The notes under the pieces: model-generated
Seen by the model: the letters and a program-made list of their open reading frames with translations, nothing else
Databases searched by the model: none
What the model was told of the DNA's origin: nothing
Source: Rhizobium sp. 2MFCol3.1
Lineage (GTDB): Bacteria; Pseudomonadota; Alphaproteobacteria; Rhizobiales; Rhizobiaceae
Direction of reading: 5' to 3'
Length of the DNA: 64,000 nucleotides
Assembly: GCF_000377565.1 (NCBI RefSeq)
Contig: NZ_KB898358.1
Coordinates: 62,001 to 126,000, forward strand
Shown here: one piece after another, positions 50,933 through 60,101 of the stretch
Position numbering within the stretch: the stretch's first letter is position 1
How the letters are laid out: every line of letters begins with the position of its first letter
Translations under genes and position numbers: made by a program

Positions 50933-51333
50933 GATAACTCCTAACTCCAGTTGATGTTCAGCACGTCCGCCAACTGTTTGCCGTTGATCGGATGAGCACA
51001 ACCTAACGTACCGCTCTTTCGATCGGCTTAAAAAAATGGGTTACCAATGTGTAAAGAAGAAGCAGTCAGCGGCTATGGTAAGTAACTGCCTCAGTAGATC
51101 TGTAGAAATTTAAATATCATGTCGAAGTTACTGCTACATAAGGGATTTCTGACGGGGCGGGGTGCGATGCCGTTACCTCATCCGCAATCGTGAAAGCCGT
51201 ATGTCTCGTTACGCTACTGCCTTTGGCGCGTTAACGTCTCATTATGGACGAGCCGGTCGCAATATTAAGGTTTCATGCACCATTTTTTTCTATGCTCCCG
51301 GTAAGTTAGCGTCGTGATCGTGAGAGAATCCAG
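50933..51333. promoter_or_regulatory. 401-bp divergent intergenic region between pilA and an RcpA-N-domain gene
   Basis: No gene supported. It should hold the pilA promoter (minus) and the promoter for the plus-strand gene. TTAA-N7-TTAT at 51231-51245 is one base from the CtrA consensus and lies about 90 bp before the plus-strand start. No perfect TTAA-N7-TTAA is found close to pilA. The AT content is higher than in the genes. Confidence 0.5.
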
Positions 51334-51771
51334 ATGTCATCGAGCGGCATAAGGCTAGTCCTTGCCAGTGTTCTTGCCGCCGCGGCGGCTTGCACAACTG
51401 TCTGCGCCCCGGCCTTCGCCCAACAGCAGCAGATGCTCAGGGTCTATATGGACCAGGCGCGCGTATTGAAGCTCGATCGTCCCGTCAGCAAGGTCATCGT
51501 CGGCAATGCAAAGGTGGCGGATGCGACGGTCGCCGACGCCAAGACCATCGTGCTGACAGGCCGCAGCTTCGGCAGCACCAATCTCGTCCTGCTCGATGCC
51601 GACGGCAACGCCATCCTCGATCAGAGCATCCTCGTATCCATCGATGAAGCCAACACGGTGCGTGTCTTCCGCCAGACGGAGCGCACGGTTTTGTCCTGCA
51701 CGCCGAACTGCGAGCAGCACAGCGACACGACGGCCGCCGCAGGTGCCAGCGCCGGTGCGACCGGCCCCTAA
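51334..51771 (+). CDS. Pilus-formation N-terminal-domain protein (CpaC N-domain only)
   Basis: 145 residues with a signal peptide (LVLASVLAAAAACTTVCAPAFA). The domain matches the N-terminal part of the secretin CpaC: LRVYMDQARVLKLDRPVSKVIVGNAKVADATVADAKTIVLTGRSFGSTNLVLLD. No secretin domain follows; it ends in a short Cys-containing, Ala/Gly-rich tail (SCTPNCEQHSD). A periplasmic accessory of the pilus system that may dock to CpaC. Confidence 0.85.
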   Translation: MSSSGIRLVLASVLAAAAACTTVCAPAFAQQQQMLRVYMDQARVLKLDRPVSKVIVGNAKVADATVADAKTIVLTGRSFGSTNLVLLDADGNAILDQSILVSIDEANTVRVFRQTERTVLSCTPNCEQHSDTTAAAGASAGATGP

Positions 51772-51875
51772 CCGAGCCTCTTTTACTTGTTGTTAAATTT
51801 CTGAACCGGCTTGAAACGGAAAATCAACGTTCGGCACCTAAAAGTGCATGATCGAAGCTGTGTCGGGTACAGGCC

Positions 51876-52493
51876 ATGACGGAATTGGATCAAACAGCGG
51901 AACGGACGGATCGGCGCCAATGCAGGCGGCGGTGGTCCATTGCCGCTTTCAGGCGCTCGCGTGACGGCGCCGCCGCGATCGAATTCGCCCTACTCGCCAT
52001 TCCTTATTTCATGGTGGTCTTCGCGATCATCGAGACATTCATCGCCTTTGCCGGCGAGGAGCTCGTGTCCAACGCAGTCGATACGCTGGGCCGCAAGATC
52101 CGTACCGGCCAGATCACCGCCACGAACACCGACCGAACCGCCTTCCGCACCGCCTTCTGCAAGGAGATTTCGATCCTGATCACCTGCTCGGCGACGGAAG
52201 CGGCAACGCCGAGCAAGCTTTTCGTCGATGTTCAGAAGTTTGCGACTTTCGCTGCCATTCCTACAACCATTCCGAAGAAATCGACGGCGGCGAACGCTGA
52301 TATCGACACCTCGGGTTTTCAATATGCGCCGGGCGGGGCGGGAACCATCAATATGGTTCGAGCCTATTACAAGTGGCAGGTGATCACCGATCTGATCCGG
52401 CCGTATATTTCGAATGTGAAGCCGACCGACGGATCGTCGGCATACTTTCTGATTGTCGCGACGGCTGCCTTCCAGAACGAGCAGTATCCGTGA
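51876..52493 (+). CDS. TadE/TadG-type pseudopilin-like protein, first copy
   Basis: 205 residues. After a basic N-terminus comes SRDGAAAIEFALLAIPYFMVVFAIIETFIAF, a TadE-type prepilin motif (Glu at +5) and membrane helix. The rest is a periplasmic domain of about 150 residues with two Cys (FCKEISILITCS). Likely processed by CpaA and forms a minor pilus component. It overlaps the next TadE-like gene by one base (TGATG). Confidence 0.87.
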   Translation: MTELDQTAERTDRRQCRRRWSIAAFRRSRDGAAAIEFALLAIPYFMVVFAIIETFIAFAGEELVSNAVDTLGRKIRTGQITATNTDRTAFRTAFCKEISILITCSATEAATPSKLFVDVQKFATFAAIPTTIPKKSTAANADIDTSGFQYAPGGAGTINMVRAYYKWQVITDLIRPYISNVKPTDGSSAYFLIVATAAFQNEQYP

Positions 52494-53071
52494 TGAGGCT
52501 GAGCGGTATGATCTCGAAACTTGGTGTTCTATCTCGTCGCCTAGCTGGCGATCGCGACGGAATGGGCGCGATCGAGTTCGCGATCCTTTTTCCGATTTTG
52601 GTCATGCTTTATGTCGGGGCGTTCGAGGTAACGATCGGCCTCAGCGTCAGCAAACGCGCCTCCCGCGCCGCGGCGACTGTCGCCGATGTCATTACCCAGC
52701 AGCAAACCGTGACCAAGTCCTGGCTCTCGGACATGCCCAATGTCGCCGCGTCGATCTTCGTGCCCTATAACATGGGCAACCGCATAACCCTGAAGGTCAC
52801 CGGCATCCAGATCGATGCTTCCGCCAACCCGACCGTTAAATGGTCATGGGCGCAGGACAACAGCCGTCCCTACGCTGTCAACGCCGCAGTCACCGTTCCT
52901 GCCGACTTGAAGAAGGCCAACAGCTTTCTCGTCCGCTCGGAGCTGACGGTGCCCTACAGGCTGTTTCTCTTCGGCCCCAATCTCATGCCGAACGACAGCA
53001 TCATCACCATCAGCCGCACCTATTACTACCGGCAGCGCCAGGGCGACAACGTTCTCTGCAGCGACTGCTGA
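52493..53071 (+). CDS. TadE/TadG-type pseudopilin-like protein, second copy
   Basis: 192 residues: LAGDRDGMGAIEFAILFPILVMLYVGAFEVTIGL is the TadE motif and helix, followed by a periplasmic part ending in RQRQGDNVLCSDC. The ATG at 52493 overlaps the previous stop; an ATG at 52508 with GAGG upstream is the alternative. Such paired TadE-like genes are common at rhizobial pilus loci. Confidence 0.87.
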   Translation: MRLSGMISKLGVLSRRLAGDRDGMGAIEFAILFPILVMLYVGAFEVTIGLSVSKRASRAAATVADVITQQQTVTKSWLSDMPNVAASIFVPYNMGNRITLKVTGIQIDASANPTVKWSWAQDNSRPYAVNAAVTVPADLKKANSFLVRSELTVPYRLFLFGPNLMPNDSIITISRTYYYRQRQGDNVLCSDC

Positions 53072-53178
53072 GCGGCACGCGCCTGCACCCGCATTTGCCA
53101 TCTTTCCGTCTCCGTTATAAGGCTTGTGACCCGGCGGCCGGCAATCCGGCGCGCCAGCTTTTCAGTGTCGGGTGAAAC

Positions 53179-54399
53179 ATGCCGCGTGCCTTTCTATTCG
53201 TGATGGATTCCTTCGGCGTGGGTGGTGCGCCCGATGCGGCCGCCTATGGCGACGAGGGTGCGGATACGCTTGGCCATATCGCCGAATTCTGCGCCGCCGG
53301 CCTGGGCGATCGTGAAGGCCTGCGATCAGGACCGCTGAAGCTGCCGAACCTGTCGGCGCTCGGCCTCCTGCACCTCGCAAAGGCGGCATCCGGCAAGATC
53401 CCCGTGGGCATGCCTATGGCCGAGAAGGTCTATGCCAGCTTCGGCTCCGCCAACGAAGTCTCGCGCGGCAAGGACACGCCGTCAGGTCATTGGGAAATCG
53501 CGGGCACGCCTGTCAATTTCGACTGGGGTTATTTCCCGACTGAGGGCGACGCCTTTACGCCTGAATTCGTGGAGGCCTTGTGCCGCGCCGCCGAGGTGCC
53601 TGGCATCCTCGGCAATTGCCACGCCTCGGGCACCGATATCATCGTCCGCTACGGCGAGGAACACATCCGCACCGGCAAGCCGATCTGCTACACCTCGTCG
53701 GATTCCGTCTTCCAGGTCGCCGCCCACGAGAAGCATTTCGGCCTTGAGCGGCTGATGACCTTCTGCGCCATCGCCCGCGCCCTTCTCGACCGCGAAAACA
53801 TCGGCCGCGTCATCGCCCGCCCCTTCGTCGGCGAAACCAGGGCGACGTTCGAGCGAACCGGCAATCGCCGCGATTTCTCCGTGCCGCCGCCCGAGCCGAC
53901 GCTGCTCGACCGATTGGTGAAGGAAGGCCGCACCGTCCATGCCGTCGGCAAGGTCGGCGATATCTTCGCCCACCAGGGCGTCTCGCGGGTCGTCAAGGCC
54001 AACGGCAATGCGGCGCTGATGGATGCGACGCTGGACGCCATGGATGTCGCCGAGGATGGCGATCTCGTCTTCACCAATTTCGTCGATTTCGACATGCTCT
54101 ACGGCCACCGCCGCGACGTGCCGGGCTATGCCGCAGCCCTCGAGGCCTTCGACGCGCGCCTGTCGGAAGTCGGCGGCAAGCTGAAGCCCGGCGATCTCGT
54201 CATCATCACCGCCGACCACGGCTGCGACCCGACGTGGCGGGGCACTGATCACACCCGCGAGCGGGTTCCCATCATCGCCTACGGCCCCGGCCACCGCCCG
54301 CGCAATCTCGGCATTCGTTCGAGCTACGCCGATATCGGCGAGACCATCGCCCAGCATCTGCGCATCCCCGCCGGCCCGCACGGGAGGAGTTTTCTGTGA
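53179..54399 (+). CDS. deoB: Phosphopentomutase
   Basis: 406 residues of the alkaline phosphatase superfamily: N-terminal [17 protein letters not shown] with the first metal Asp, [12 protein letters not shown] with the catalytic Thr, and C-terminal [24 protein letters not shown] metal ligands. It interconverts (deoxy)ribose 1- and 5-phosphate, linking nucleoside phosphorolysis to central metabolism. It is coupled to add through a GTGA overlap. Confidence 0.96.
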   Translation: MPRAFLFVMDSFGVGGAPDAAAYGDEGADTLGHIAEFCAAGLGDREGLRSGPLKLPNLSALGLLHLAKAASGKIPVGMPMAEKVYASFGSANEVSRGKDTPSGHWEIAGTPVNFDWGYFPTEGDAFTPEFVEALCRAAEVPGILGNCHASGTDIIVRYGEEHIRTGKPICYTSSDSVFQVAAHEKHFGLERLMTFCAIARALLDRENIGRVIARPFVGETRATFERTGNRRDFSVPPPEPTLLDRLVKEGRTVHAVGKVGDIFAHQGVSRVVKANGNAALMDATLDAMDVAEDGDLVFTNFVDFDMLYGHRRDVPGYAAALEAFDARLSEVGGKLKPGDLVIITADHGCDPTWRGTDHTRERVPIIAYGPGHRPRNLGIRSSYADIGETIAQHLRIPAGPHGRSFL

Positions 54400-55364
54400 C
54401 GTCACATCTGAAGAAGGTCGAGCTGCACTGTCATCTGGAAGGTGCCGCTCCGCCGGCGCTCACTTTGGCGCAGGCCCGCAAGTACAACATCGACATCAGC
54501 GCCTATCTGAAGGACGGCGCCTATGTCTGGCATGATTTCGCAAGCTTCCTCGAGTGCTACGACAAGATCTCCGAGGTCTACAAGACCGACGAGGACTATG
54601 CGTTGCTCACCGAAACCTATCTGGCCGAGCTCGCAGCGATCGGCACGATCTATAGCGAGCTCATCGTCTCGCCCGATCACGGCAAGCGCATCGGCCTTGG
54701 AGCCGACGCCTATATCGAAGGCGTCTGCGAGGGCATCCGCCGCGCCAAGGCGGCGTCGGGCATCGAGGCCCGGCTGATTGTCACCGGCGAGCGCCACTTC
54801 GGTCCCGAGAGCGTCATCGGCGCCGCCGAATACGCCGCAAGCGCCCGTAACCCCCTTATCACCGGCTTCAACCTCGCCGGCGAGGAGCGCATGGGCCGCG
54901 TGGCCGATTATGCGCGGGCCTTCGATATCGCCCGCGACGCCGGCCTCGGCCTCACCATCCACGCCGGCGAAGTCTGCGGCGCCTTCAGCGTTACAGATGC
55001 GCTGGATGCCGTTCGCCCAGCCCGCATCGGCCATGGGGTGCGCGCTATTGAAGACGCGGATCTCGTCAAGCGGCTGGCTGACCTCGGCACCGTGCTGGAA
55101 GTCTGCCCGGGCTCGAACATCGCGCTCAAGGTCTTCCCGGATTTCCAGTCGCACCCGCTGCGGGCGTTGAAGGAGGCCGGCGTGCGCGTCACCATCAGCT
55201 CCGACGATCCGCCCTTCTTTCACACCTCGCTCGAGCGGGAATACGAGCTCGCTTCCTCCGTCTTCGGCTTCAGCGACGCCGAGATCGATGCGATCACCCG
55301 CACCGGCATCGAGGCCGCCTTCGTCGACGAGGAAACCCGTAGCGCGCTTCTGGCGAAGCTCTGA
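54396..55364 (+). CDS. add: Adenosine deaminase (or adenine-type deaminase)
   Basis: 322 residues of the metal-dependent amidohydrolase TIM barrel: [14 protein letters not shown] (metal His), IHAGEVCG (His and catalytic Glu), [20 protein letters not shown] (metal Asp). It deaminates adenosine to inosine; adenine deaminase activity is possible in this family. The GTG start overlaps the deoB stop. Confidence 0.92.
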   Translation: MTSHLKKVELHCHLEGAAPPALTLAQARKYNIDISAYLKDGAYVWHDFASFLECYDKISEVYKTDEDYALLTETYLAELAAIGTIYSELIVSPDHGKRIGLGADAYIEGVCEGIRRAKAASGIEARLIVTGERHFGPESVIGAAEYAASARNPLITGFNLAGEERMGRVADYARAFDIARDAGLGLTIHAGEVCGAFSVTDALDAVRPARIGHGVRAIEDADLVKRLADLGTVLEVCPGSNIALKVFPDFQSHPLRALKEAGVRVTISSDDPPFFHTSLEREYELASSVFGFSDAEIDAITRTGIEAAFVDEETRSALLAKL

Positions 55365-55416
55365 TCCGTCCCGATCCGGGTCGGATTGGGGATCCCAGAT
55401 TGGGGATCATAGGTGC

Positions 55417-55450
55417 AATTTGCCCTCCGCTCTTGCGGCGGAGACAAATT
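55417..55450 (+). other. Stem-loop between add and upp
   Basis: AATTTG/CAAATT and CTCCGC/GCGGAG stack into one interrupted stem of 12 bp, about 50 bp before the upp start. Without a T run its role is unclear; attenuation or mRNA processing are both possible. Confidence 0.45.
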
Positions 55451-55497
55451 CCGTGGAAGAAACATGCGCTAAGAACAGCTAAAGAAAGGGCTCGGCC

Positions 55498-56127
55498 ATG
55501 AACGGCGTAACGGTCATCGATCATCCGCTCGTGCAGCACAAACTCACCATCATGCGGCGCAAGGAAACGTCGACGGGCAGCTTCCGCCGCCTGTTGCGCG
55601 AAATCTCCACGCTCCTGTGTTACGAGGTGACGCGCGATCTCGAGCTGACGATGGCAACCATCGAAACGCCGATGCAGACGATGGAATCGCCGATCCTCGA
55701 AGGCAAGAAGCTGGTTTTCGTGTCGATCCTGCGCGCCGGCAACGGCCTGCTCGAAGGCATCCTGGAGCTGGTTCCCTCCGCCCGCGTCTCGCATATCGGC
55801 ATGTACCGCGATCACGACACGCTGCAGCCGGTGGAATACTATTTCAAGGCGCCCGAAGCGCTCGACGAACGCCTGATGATCGTGGTCGACCCGATGCTCG
55901 CGACCGGTAACTCCTCGATCGCGGCCATCCACAAGCTGAAGGAGCGCGGCGCGACCAACATCCGCTTCCTCTGCTTGCTCGCTGCCCCGGAGGGCATCAA
56001 GAACTTCCAGGAAGCTCATCCCGACGTGAAGATCTACACGGCCTCGATCGACAGCCATCTCAACGAGAAGGGCTATATCATGCCCGGTCTCGGCGATGCC
56101 GGCGACCGCATGTACGGCACGAAGTAA
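55498..56127 (+). CDS. upp: Uracil phosphoribosyltransferase
   Basis: 209 residues: [21 protein letters not shown] at the N-terminus, PRPP-binding [22 protein letters not shown] near residue 130, and the C-terminal uracil-site [12 protein letters not shown]. It makes UMP from uracil and PRPP. It completes a salvage unit with deoB and add. A terminator-like hairpin follows. Confidence 0.97.
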   Translation: MNGVTVIDHPLVQHKLTIMRRKETSTGSFRRLLREISTLLCYEVTRDLELTMATIETPMQTMESPILEGKKLVFVSILRAGNGLLEGILELVPSARVSHIGMYRDHDTLQPVEYYFKAPEALDERLMIVVDPMLATGNSSIAAIHKLKERGATNIRFLCLLAAPEGIKNFQEAHPDVKIYTASIDSHLNEKGYIMPGLGDAGDRMYGTK

Positions 56128-56162
56128 TTAACGAGCCGTTTACCATTTGAAATGTTACATGG

Positions 56163-56189
56163 GGCCTGGACTATGTTTCCAGGCCTTAT
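56163..56189 (+). terminator. Terminator-like stem-loop after upp
   Basis: GGCCTGGA and TCCAGGCC form a perfect 8-bp stem around CTATGTT, followed by TTAT. The T run is short, so it is a moderate-quality terminator. Confidence 0.6.
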
Positions 56190-56288
56190 CTCCTTCCGCC
56201 GTTAGCAACTTTTCAGCAATTGTGGCTTAGCTGCTAAAGATACGGCCGCGCATGATGCACGGTTTATACAGGAAGGATTTCTGTTTCC

Positions 56289-56822
56289 ATGCTCTTGCGT
56301 ACAGTCATATTCGCAAGCATCGCCGCGGTGCTTGCCACACAGGTTCCTTCCTTCATCGGAAGCACGCCCGCACGGCCGGAAGGCCCGATCTCCGCCAATT
56401 TCGTCTCCGGCGCGGTCGATCCCACGCCCACGACCGCAATCTCAGGCAATGGCACCAGCATGCTCCTGCAGGCCGATCAGCAGGGCCACTACACCGGCGA
56501 TTTCCGCATCAACGGCAAGTCGGTCTCCGGCCTGATCGACACCGGCGCCACCTATGTCGCGCTGAACGAGACCATGGCCCGCCGTCTCGGCTATACCGCC
56601 AACCAGCTCGATTTCCGCTATTCGGTCAACACCGCCAACGGCCAGACCAAGGCCGCGCATATCATGCTCGACCGCGTCGAGATCGGCGGCATCCGGGTGC
56701 GCGACGTCGAGGCTTTCGTCCTGAAGGACGAGGCGCTGTCCTCGACGCTGGTTGGTATGAGCTTCCTGAAGAAGCTCGCCTCTTATGCGGTCGCCGACGG
56801 CTCGCTCAGCATGAAGCAGTAA
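56289..56822 (+). CDS. Retropepsin-like aspartic protease (TIGR02281 type)
   Basis: 177 residues. An N-terminal anchor or signal (LRTVIFASIAAVLATQVPSFIG) is followed by a single clan AA domain with the active-site motif GLIDTGATYVAL near residue 82. C-terminal LVGMSFLKKLASYAV is the second family landmark. A homodimeric periplasmic or membrane-anchored protease; substrates unknown. It lies between the two salvage operons and ends directly at the deoA stop. Confidence 0.87.
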   Translation: MLLRTVIFASIAAVLATQVPSFIGSTPARPEGPISANFVSGAVDPTPTTAISGNGTSMLLQADQQGHYTGDFRINGKSVSGLIDTGATYVALNETMARRLGYTANQLDFRYSVNTANGQTKAAHIMLDRVEIGGIRVRDVEAFVLKDEALSSTLVGMSFLKKLASYAVADGSLSMKQ

Positions 56823-58130
56823 TCAGAAGCGCGATGAAATGACTGGTGGCAGCGCGGGCGCGCTGTCGCTGATCGTGTAGTTCGCCTGAAGCGCCGCAGC
56901 CGCTATCTCCGCCGCATCATCGCTCGCCGCATGCACGAAGGCGATCGGCTCGCCGCGCTCGACGCGCGTGCCGAGCGGCAGGATATCGCTGAACCCCACC
57001 CGATGGTCGATCCGGTCATCCGGATGCCGCCGCCCGCCGCCGAGATCGATCAGGCTCATGCCGATATCCCTACTGTTGCAGGCCGCAAGCCAGCCGCTTC
57101 GCGTGGCCACGACAGGCCGGATGGCCGGGGCAGTGGGCAGATAGCTGTCGGGCTTCTCCAGGAGGTCGGACGGGCCGCCCAACGTATGCGCCATGCGCCC
57201 GAATATCTCCGCCGCCTTGCCCGATGATAGCGCCACGGCCGCTCGCGCCTCGCCATCCTCTCGCGAGGATGCGACGCCCGACTGGACAAGCATCTCGGCC
57301 GCGAAGGCAAGAACCACCTGTTCCAGCCGCGTGCCGCTCTTCTCGCCCGCGAGGAACGCGATCGCGTTGCGGATCTCCAGCGCGTTGCCCACGGCATCCG
57401 CCAGCGGCTGGTTCATGTCGGTGATCACAGCAGAGGTCTTCAGCCCGGCGCCATTGGCCACCTCGACCAGCGACCGTGCCAGCTGCTCGGCCTCGTCGGA
57501 GGAGGCCATGAAGGCGCCGTTGCCGACCTTCACGTCGAGCACCAGCGTCTGCAGCCCGGCGGCCAGCTTCTTCGACAGGATCGAGGCGGTGATCAGCGGA
57601 ATGGAATCGACGGTCGCCGTGACGTCGCGCACGGCGTAGAGCTTGCCGTCGGCCGGCGCCAGCGCAGCCGTCTGGCCGATGATGGCGCAGCCCGCCTCGC
57701 GCACCACCTTGCGAAACAGTGCGGCGTCAGGGGTAACCGTATAGCCTGGTATGGATTCCAGCTTGTCGAGCGTTCCGCCGGTATGGCCGAGCCCGCGCCC
57801 CGAGATCATCGGCACAGCCAGCCCGCAGGCCGCGGCGATCGGCGCCAGCATCAGCGAGACATTGTCGCCGACGCCGCCGGTCGAATGCTTGTCGGCGATC
57901 GGCCGGTCGAGATCGCTCCAGTCGAGCATGTCGCCGGAGCGCGCCATCGCCATGGTCAGCGAAACGGTTTCCTCGCGGCGCATCCCTTTGAACCACACGG
58001 CCATGGCAAAGGCACCGATCTGCCCTTCGGAGAGCTTGCCCGCCGCAAGAGCTGCGATAAACGCCTGGATATCGTCATCGGACAGCACCGCGCCGTCGCG
58101 CTTGCGGCGAATGATCTCCTGCGGGATCAT
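56823..58130 (-). CDS. deoA: Thymidine phosphorylase
   Basis: 435 residues: IIRRKRDGAVLSDDDIQAFIAA at the N-terminus, then the signature DKHSTGGVGDNVSLMLAPIAAA and SGRGLGHTGGTLDKLESIPGY. It splits thymidine and deoxyuridine into base and deoxyribose 1-phosphate. The ATG at 58130 is one base after the deoC stop. It is the last gene of the minus-strand salvage operon. Confidence 0.96.
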   Translation of the reverse strand: MIPQEIIRRKRDGAVLSDDDIQAFIAALAAGKLSEGQIGAFAMAVWFKGMRREETVSLTMAMARSGDMLDWSDLDRPIADKHSTGGVGDNVSLMLAPIAAACGLAVPMISGRGLGHTGGTLDKLESIPGYTVTPDAALFRKVVREAGCAIIGQTAALAPADGKLYAVRDVTATVDSIPLITASILSKKLAAGLQTLVLDVKVGNGAFMASSDEAEQLARSLVEVANGAGLKTSAVITDMNQPLADAVGNALEIRNAIAFLAGEKSGTRLEQVVLAFAAEMLVQSGVASSREDGEARAAVALSSGKAAEIFGRMAHTLGGPSDLLEKPDSYLPTAPAIRPVVATRSGWLAACNSRDIGMSLIDLGGGRRHPDDRIDHRVGFSDILPLGTRVERGEPIAFVHAASDDAAEIAAAALQANYTISDSAPALPPVISSRF

Positions 58131-58131
58131 C

Positions 58132-58908
58132 TCAGTAGCTCGCGGCGGTCGCCGGTGCCGATTGCGTGCCGGAAAGAACCGCGAGGATATCGTCGAGCAC
58201 ACCGGAAGCGCCGAAGCGGAAGGTCGAGGGCATCGGCCAGTCGGGTGCCATGATCGTTTCGGCAAGGCTCAGATAGAGCGCCGCATCCGCCACCGAGGCA
58301 ATGCCGCCCGCCGGCTTGAAGCCGACCTTGCGACCGCTCTGGCGAATGGCGCGCAGCATGATGTCGGCGGCTTCAAGCGTCGCGTTGACGGACACCTTAC
58401 CGGTCGAGGTCTTGATGAAGTCGGCACCTGCCTCGATCGCCAGTTCCGAGGCGCGACGGATCATCGCCGCATCCTTGATCTCGCCGGTCTCGAGGATCAC
58501 CTTCAACAGCACCGCCTCGCCGCATTCGGCGCGCACGGCGGCCACCATGTCGGTAACGGCCCGGCCGCTGCCGGCGATGAACTTGCGATAGGGGATGACG
58601 AGATCGATCTCGTCGGCGCCGTCGGCGATCGCCTCGCGCGTCTCGGCCGCCACGTCGGCGACTTCCATGTCGCCCGAGGGGAAGTTGACGACGGTGGCGA
58701 TCTTCACAGGATGGCCGCTGCCGAGGATCGAGCGCGCATGCGCCACGAAGCGCGGCCAGATGCAGATCGCGGCGCTATTGCCGTAGGGCGTCTGCGCGCG
58801 CGCGCACAGGGCCTCGATCTGCGCTTCCGTGCAGTCGTCCTTGAGGTTGGTGAGATCAAGCAACGACAGCGCCACGGCCGCCGTTTCCTTCAGCGAGTGA
58901 TTGCTCAT
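58132..58908 (-). CDS. deoC: Deoxyribose-phosphate aldolase
   Basis: 258 residues: LLDLTNLKDDCTEAQIEALCARA, Schiff-base Lys in GADFIKTSTGKVSVNATL and a second Lys in VGFKPAGGIASV. It cleaves deoxyribose 5-phosphate to glyceraldehyde 3-phosphate and acetaldehyde. GGAGG lies before the ATG, which overlaps the stop of the preceding phosphorylase gene (ATGA). Confidence 0.96.
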   Translation of the reverse strand: MSNHSLKETAAVALSLLDLTNLKDDCTEAQIEALCARAQTPYGNSAAICIWPRFVAHARSILGSGHPVKIATVVNFPSGDMEVADVAAETREAIADGADEIDLVIPYRKFIAGSGRAVTDMVAAVRAECGEAVLLKVILETGEIKDAAMIRRASELAIEAGADFIKTSTGKVSVNATLEAADIMLRAIRQSGRKVGFKPAGGIASVADAALYLSLAETIMAPDWPMPSTFRFGASGVLDDILAVLSGTQSAPATAASY

Positions 58909-59711
58909 GCGTCATTTCCTCCAGCCGCGATCATCTCTTTCAGGATGGCGGCAAGACGGGCACCGCCGATGGGCGCCATCTCCTTGGTTTCGTCGTGGCT
59001 CAGTTCCGAACCGGTCATTCCGGCCCCATAGTTGGTGATAACGGAAGCCGCCGCAACCCTCATCTCAAGCATTCGGGCAATGATGACCTCGGGCACGGTC
59101 GACATGCCCACCGCATCGGCGCCGAGAATACGCGCCATGCGGATCTCCGCCGGCGTCTCGAAGCTCGGGCCCGAGAACCACATGTAGACGCCCTGCGAAA
59201 GCGCTGTCCCCGTCTTCTCCGCCGCCCGCCGCATCGCGTCAGCAAGCTCGGTGTCATAGGCATTGGTCATGCCCACGAAGCGACGGTCGCTCTCCTCGCC
59301 GATCAGCGGGTTGATGCCGGAATAGTTGATGTGATCGGTGATCTGCATCACCGATCCCGGCGCCAGATCCTCGCGCAGCGATCCCGCCGAATTCGTCAGG
59401 ATCAGCGCTTCGACGCCGAGCGCCTTCAACACCTCGATCGGCCGCCGCATGGCGTTGGCGTCGCCCTTCTCGTAGAAATGCACGCGCCCCGACAGCATGA
59501 TCACAGGCGCGCCGCCAAGCGTGCCGGCCACGACCTCGCCGGCATGGCCGGAAACCGCGCTGACGGGGAAGCCCGGAACGTCCTGATAGGGGATACGAAC
59601 CGCATCCTTGAGCTCCGCCACCAGCGAGCCGAGCCCGGAGCCGAGGATGACGCCGTAGCGCGGCGAAAGCCCGCCGAGCCGCGATTTCAGCAGGTCGAGC
59701 GCCGCCTGCAT
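58905..59711 (-). CDS. punA: Purine-nucleoside phosphorylase (class II, trimeric type)
   Basis: 268 residues with phosphate-binding ILGSGLGSL, VSGHAGEVVAG, GRVHFYEKGDA, and the purine-site TNSAGSLREDLAPGS and YMWFSGPSFETPAE. It splits inosine and guanosine. The ATG at 59711 overlaps the cdd stop by one base; the open frame upstream lies in cdd and is not used. Confidence 0.95.
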   Translation of the reverse strand: MQAALDLLKSRLGGLSPRYGVILGSGLGSLVAELKDAVRIPYQDVPGFPVSAVSGHAGEVVAGTLGGAPVIMLSGRVHFYEKGDANAMRRPIEVLKALGVEALILTNSAGSLREDLAPGSVMQITDHINYSGINPLIGEESDRRFVGMTNAYDTELADAMRRAAEKTGTALSQGVYMWFSGPSFETPAEIRMARILGADAVGMSTVPEVIIARMLEMRVAAASVITNYGAGMTGSELSHDETKEMAPIGGARLAAILKEMIAAGGNDA

Positions 59712-60097
59712 CAGAGTTCGGTCTCGAAGCTGAAGGGAAGCAGCTCGTCCATGGTCATGGTCTTCTGCACGCCGGCTTCGTCGCAGAGATAGATCTTCGT
59801 ATCCTTGGAGGCGAATTCCGAGATCTTCTGCCGGCAGCCGCCGCAGGGCGGGCAGAGCGGCAGCTTCTCGGCGATCACGGCCATCTCGACGATCTTCTTC
59901 GCTCCGCCCATGATCATGGCGCTGATTGCTGTCGGCTCCGCGCACCAGCCCTGAGGGAAGGAGAGGTTCTCGATGTTGGCGCCGGTATACACCTTTCCGT
60001 CCTCGGCGCGGATCGCAGCGCCGACGGGGAACTTGGAGTAGGGCGCATGAGCGAATGCCATGGCGCCGCGGGCAGCTTCGAAGAGGTCGTGGGACAT
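59711..60097 (-). CDS. cdd: Cytidine deaminase
   Basis: 128 residues. The zinc site is formed by CAEPTAISAMIM near residue 53 and the PPCGGCRQKISEF pair. It converts cytidine and deoxycytidine to uridine forms. The start at 60097 gives normal length; an in-frame ATG at 60118 would overlap the permease gene. It links the importer to phosphorolysis enzymes in one operon. Confidence 0.95.
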   Translation of the reverse strand: MSHDLFEAARGAMAFAHAPYSKFPVGAAIRAEDGKVYTGANIENLSFPQGWCAEPTAISAMIMGGAKKIVEMAVIAEKLPLCPPCGGCRQKISEFASKDTKIYLCDEAGVQKTMTMDELLPFSFETEL

Positions 60098-60101
60098 GGT
60101 C

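Noticed and set aside
50933..51230. CtrA box directly at the pilA promoter
   Set aside because: I checked each TTAA in this stretch and none has a second TTAA-like half at seven bases; only the site at 51231 comes close, and it lies far from pilA.
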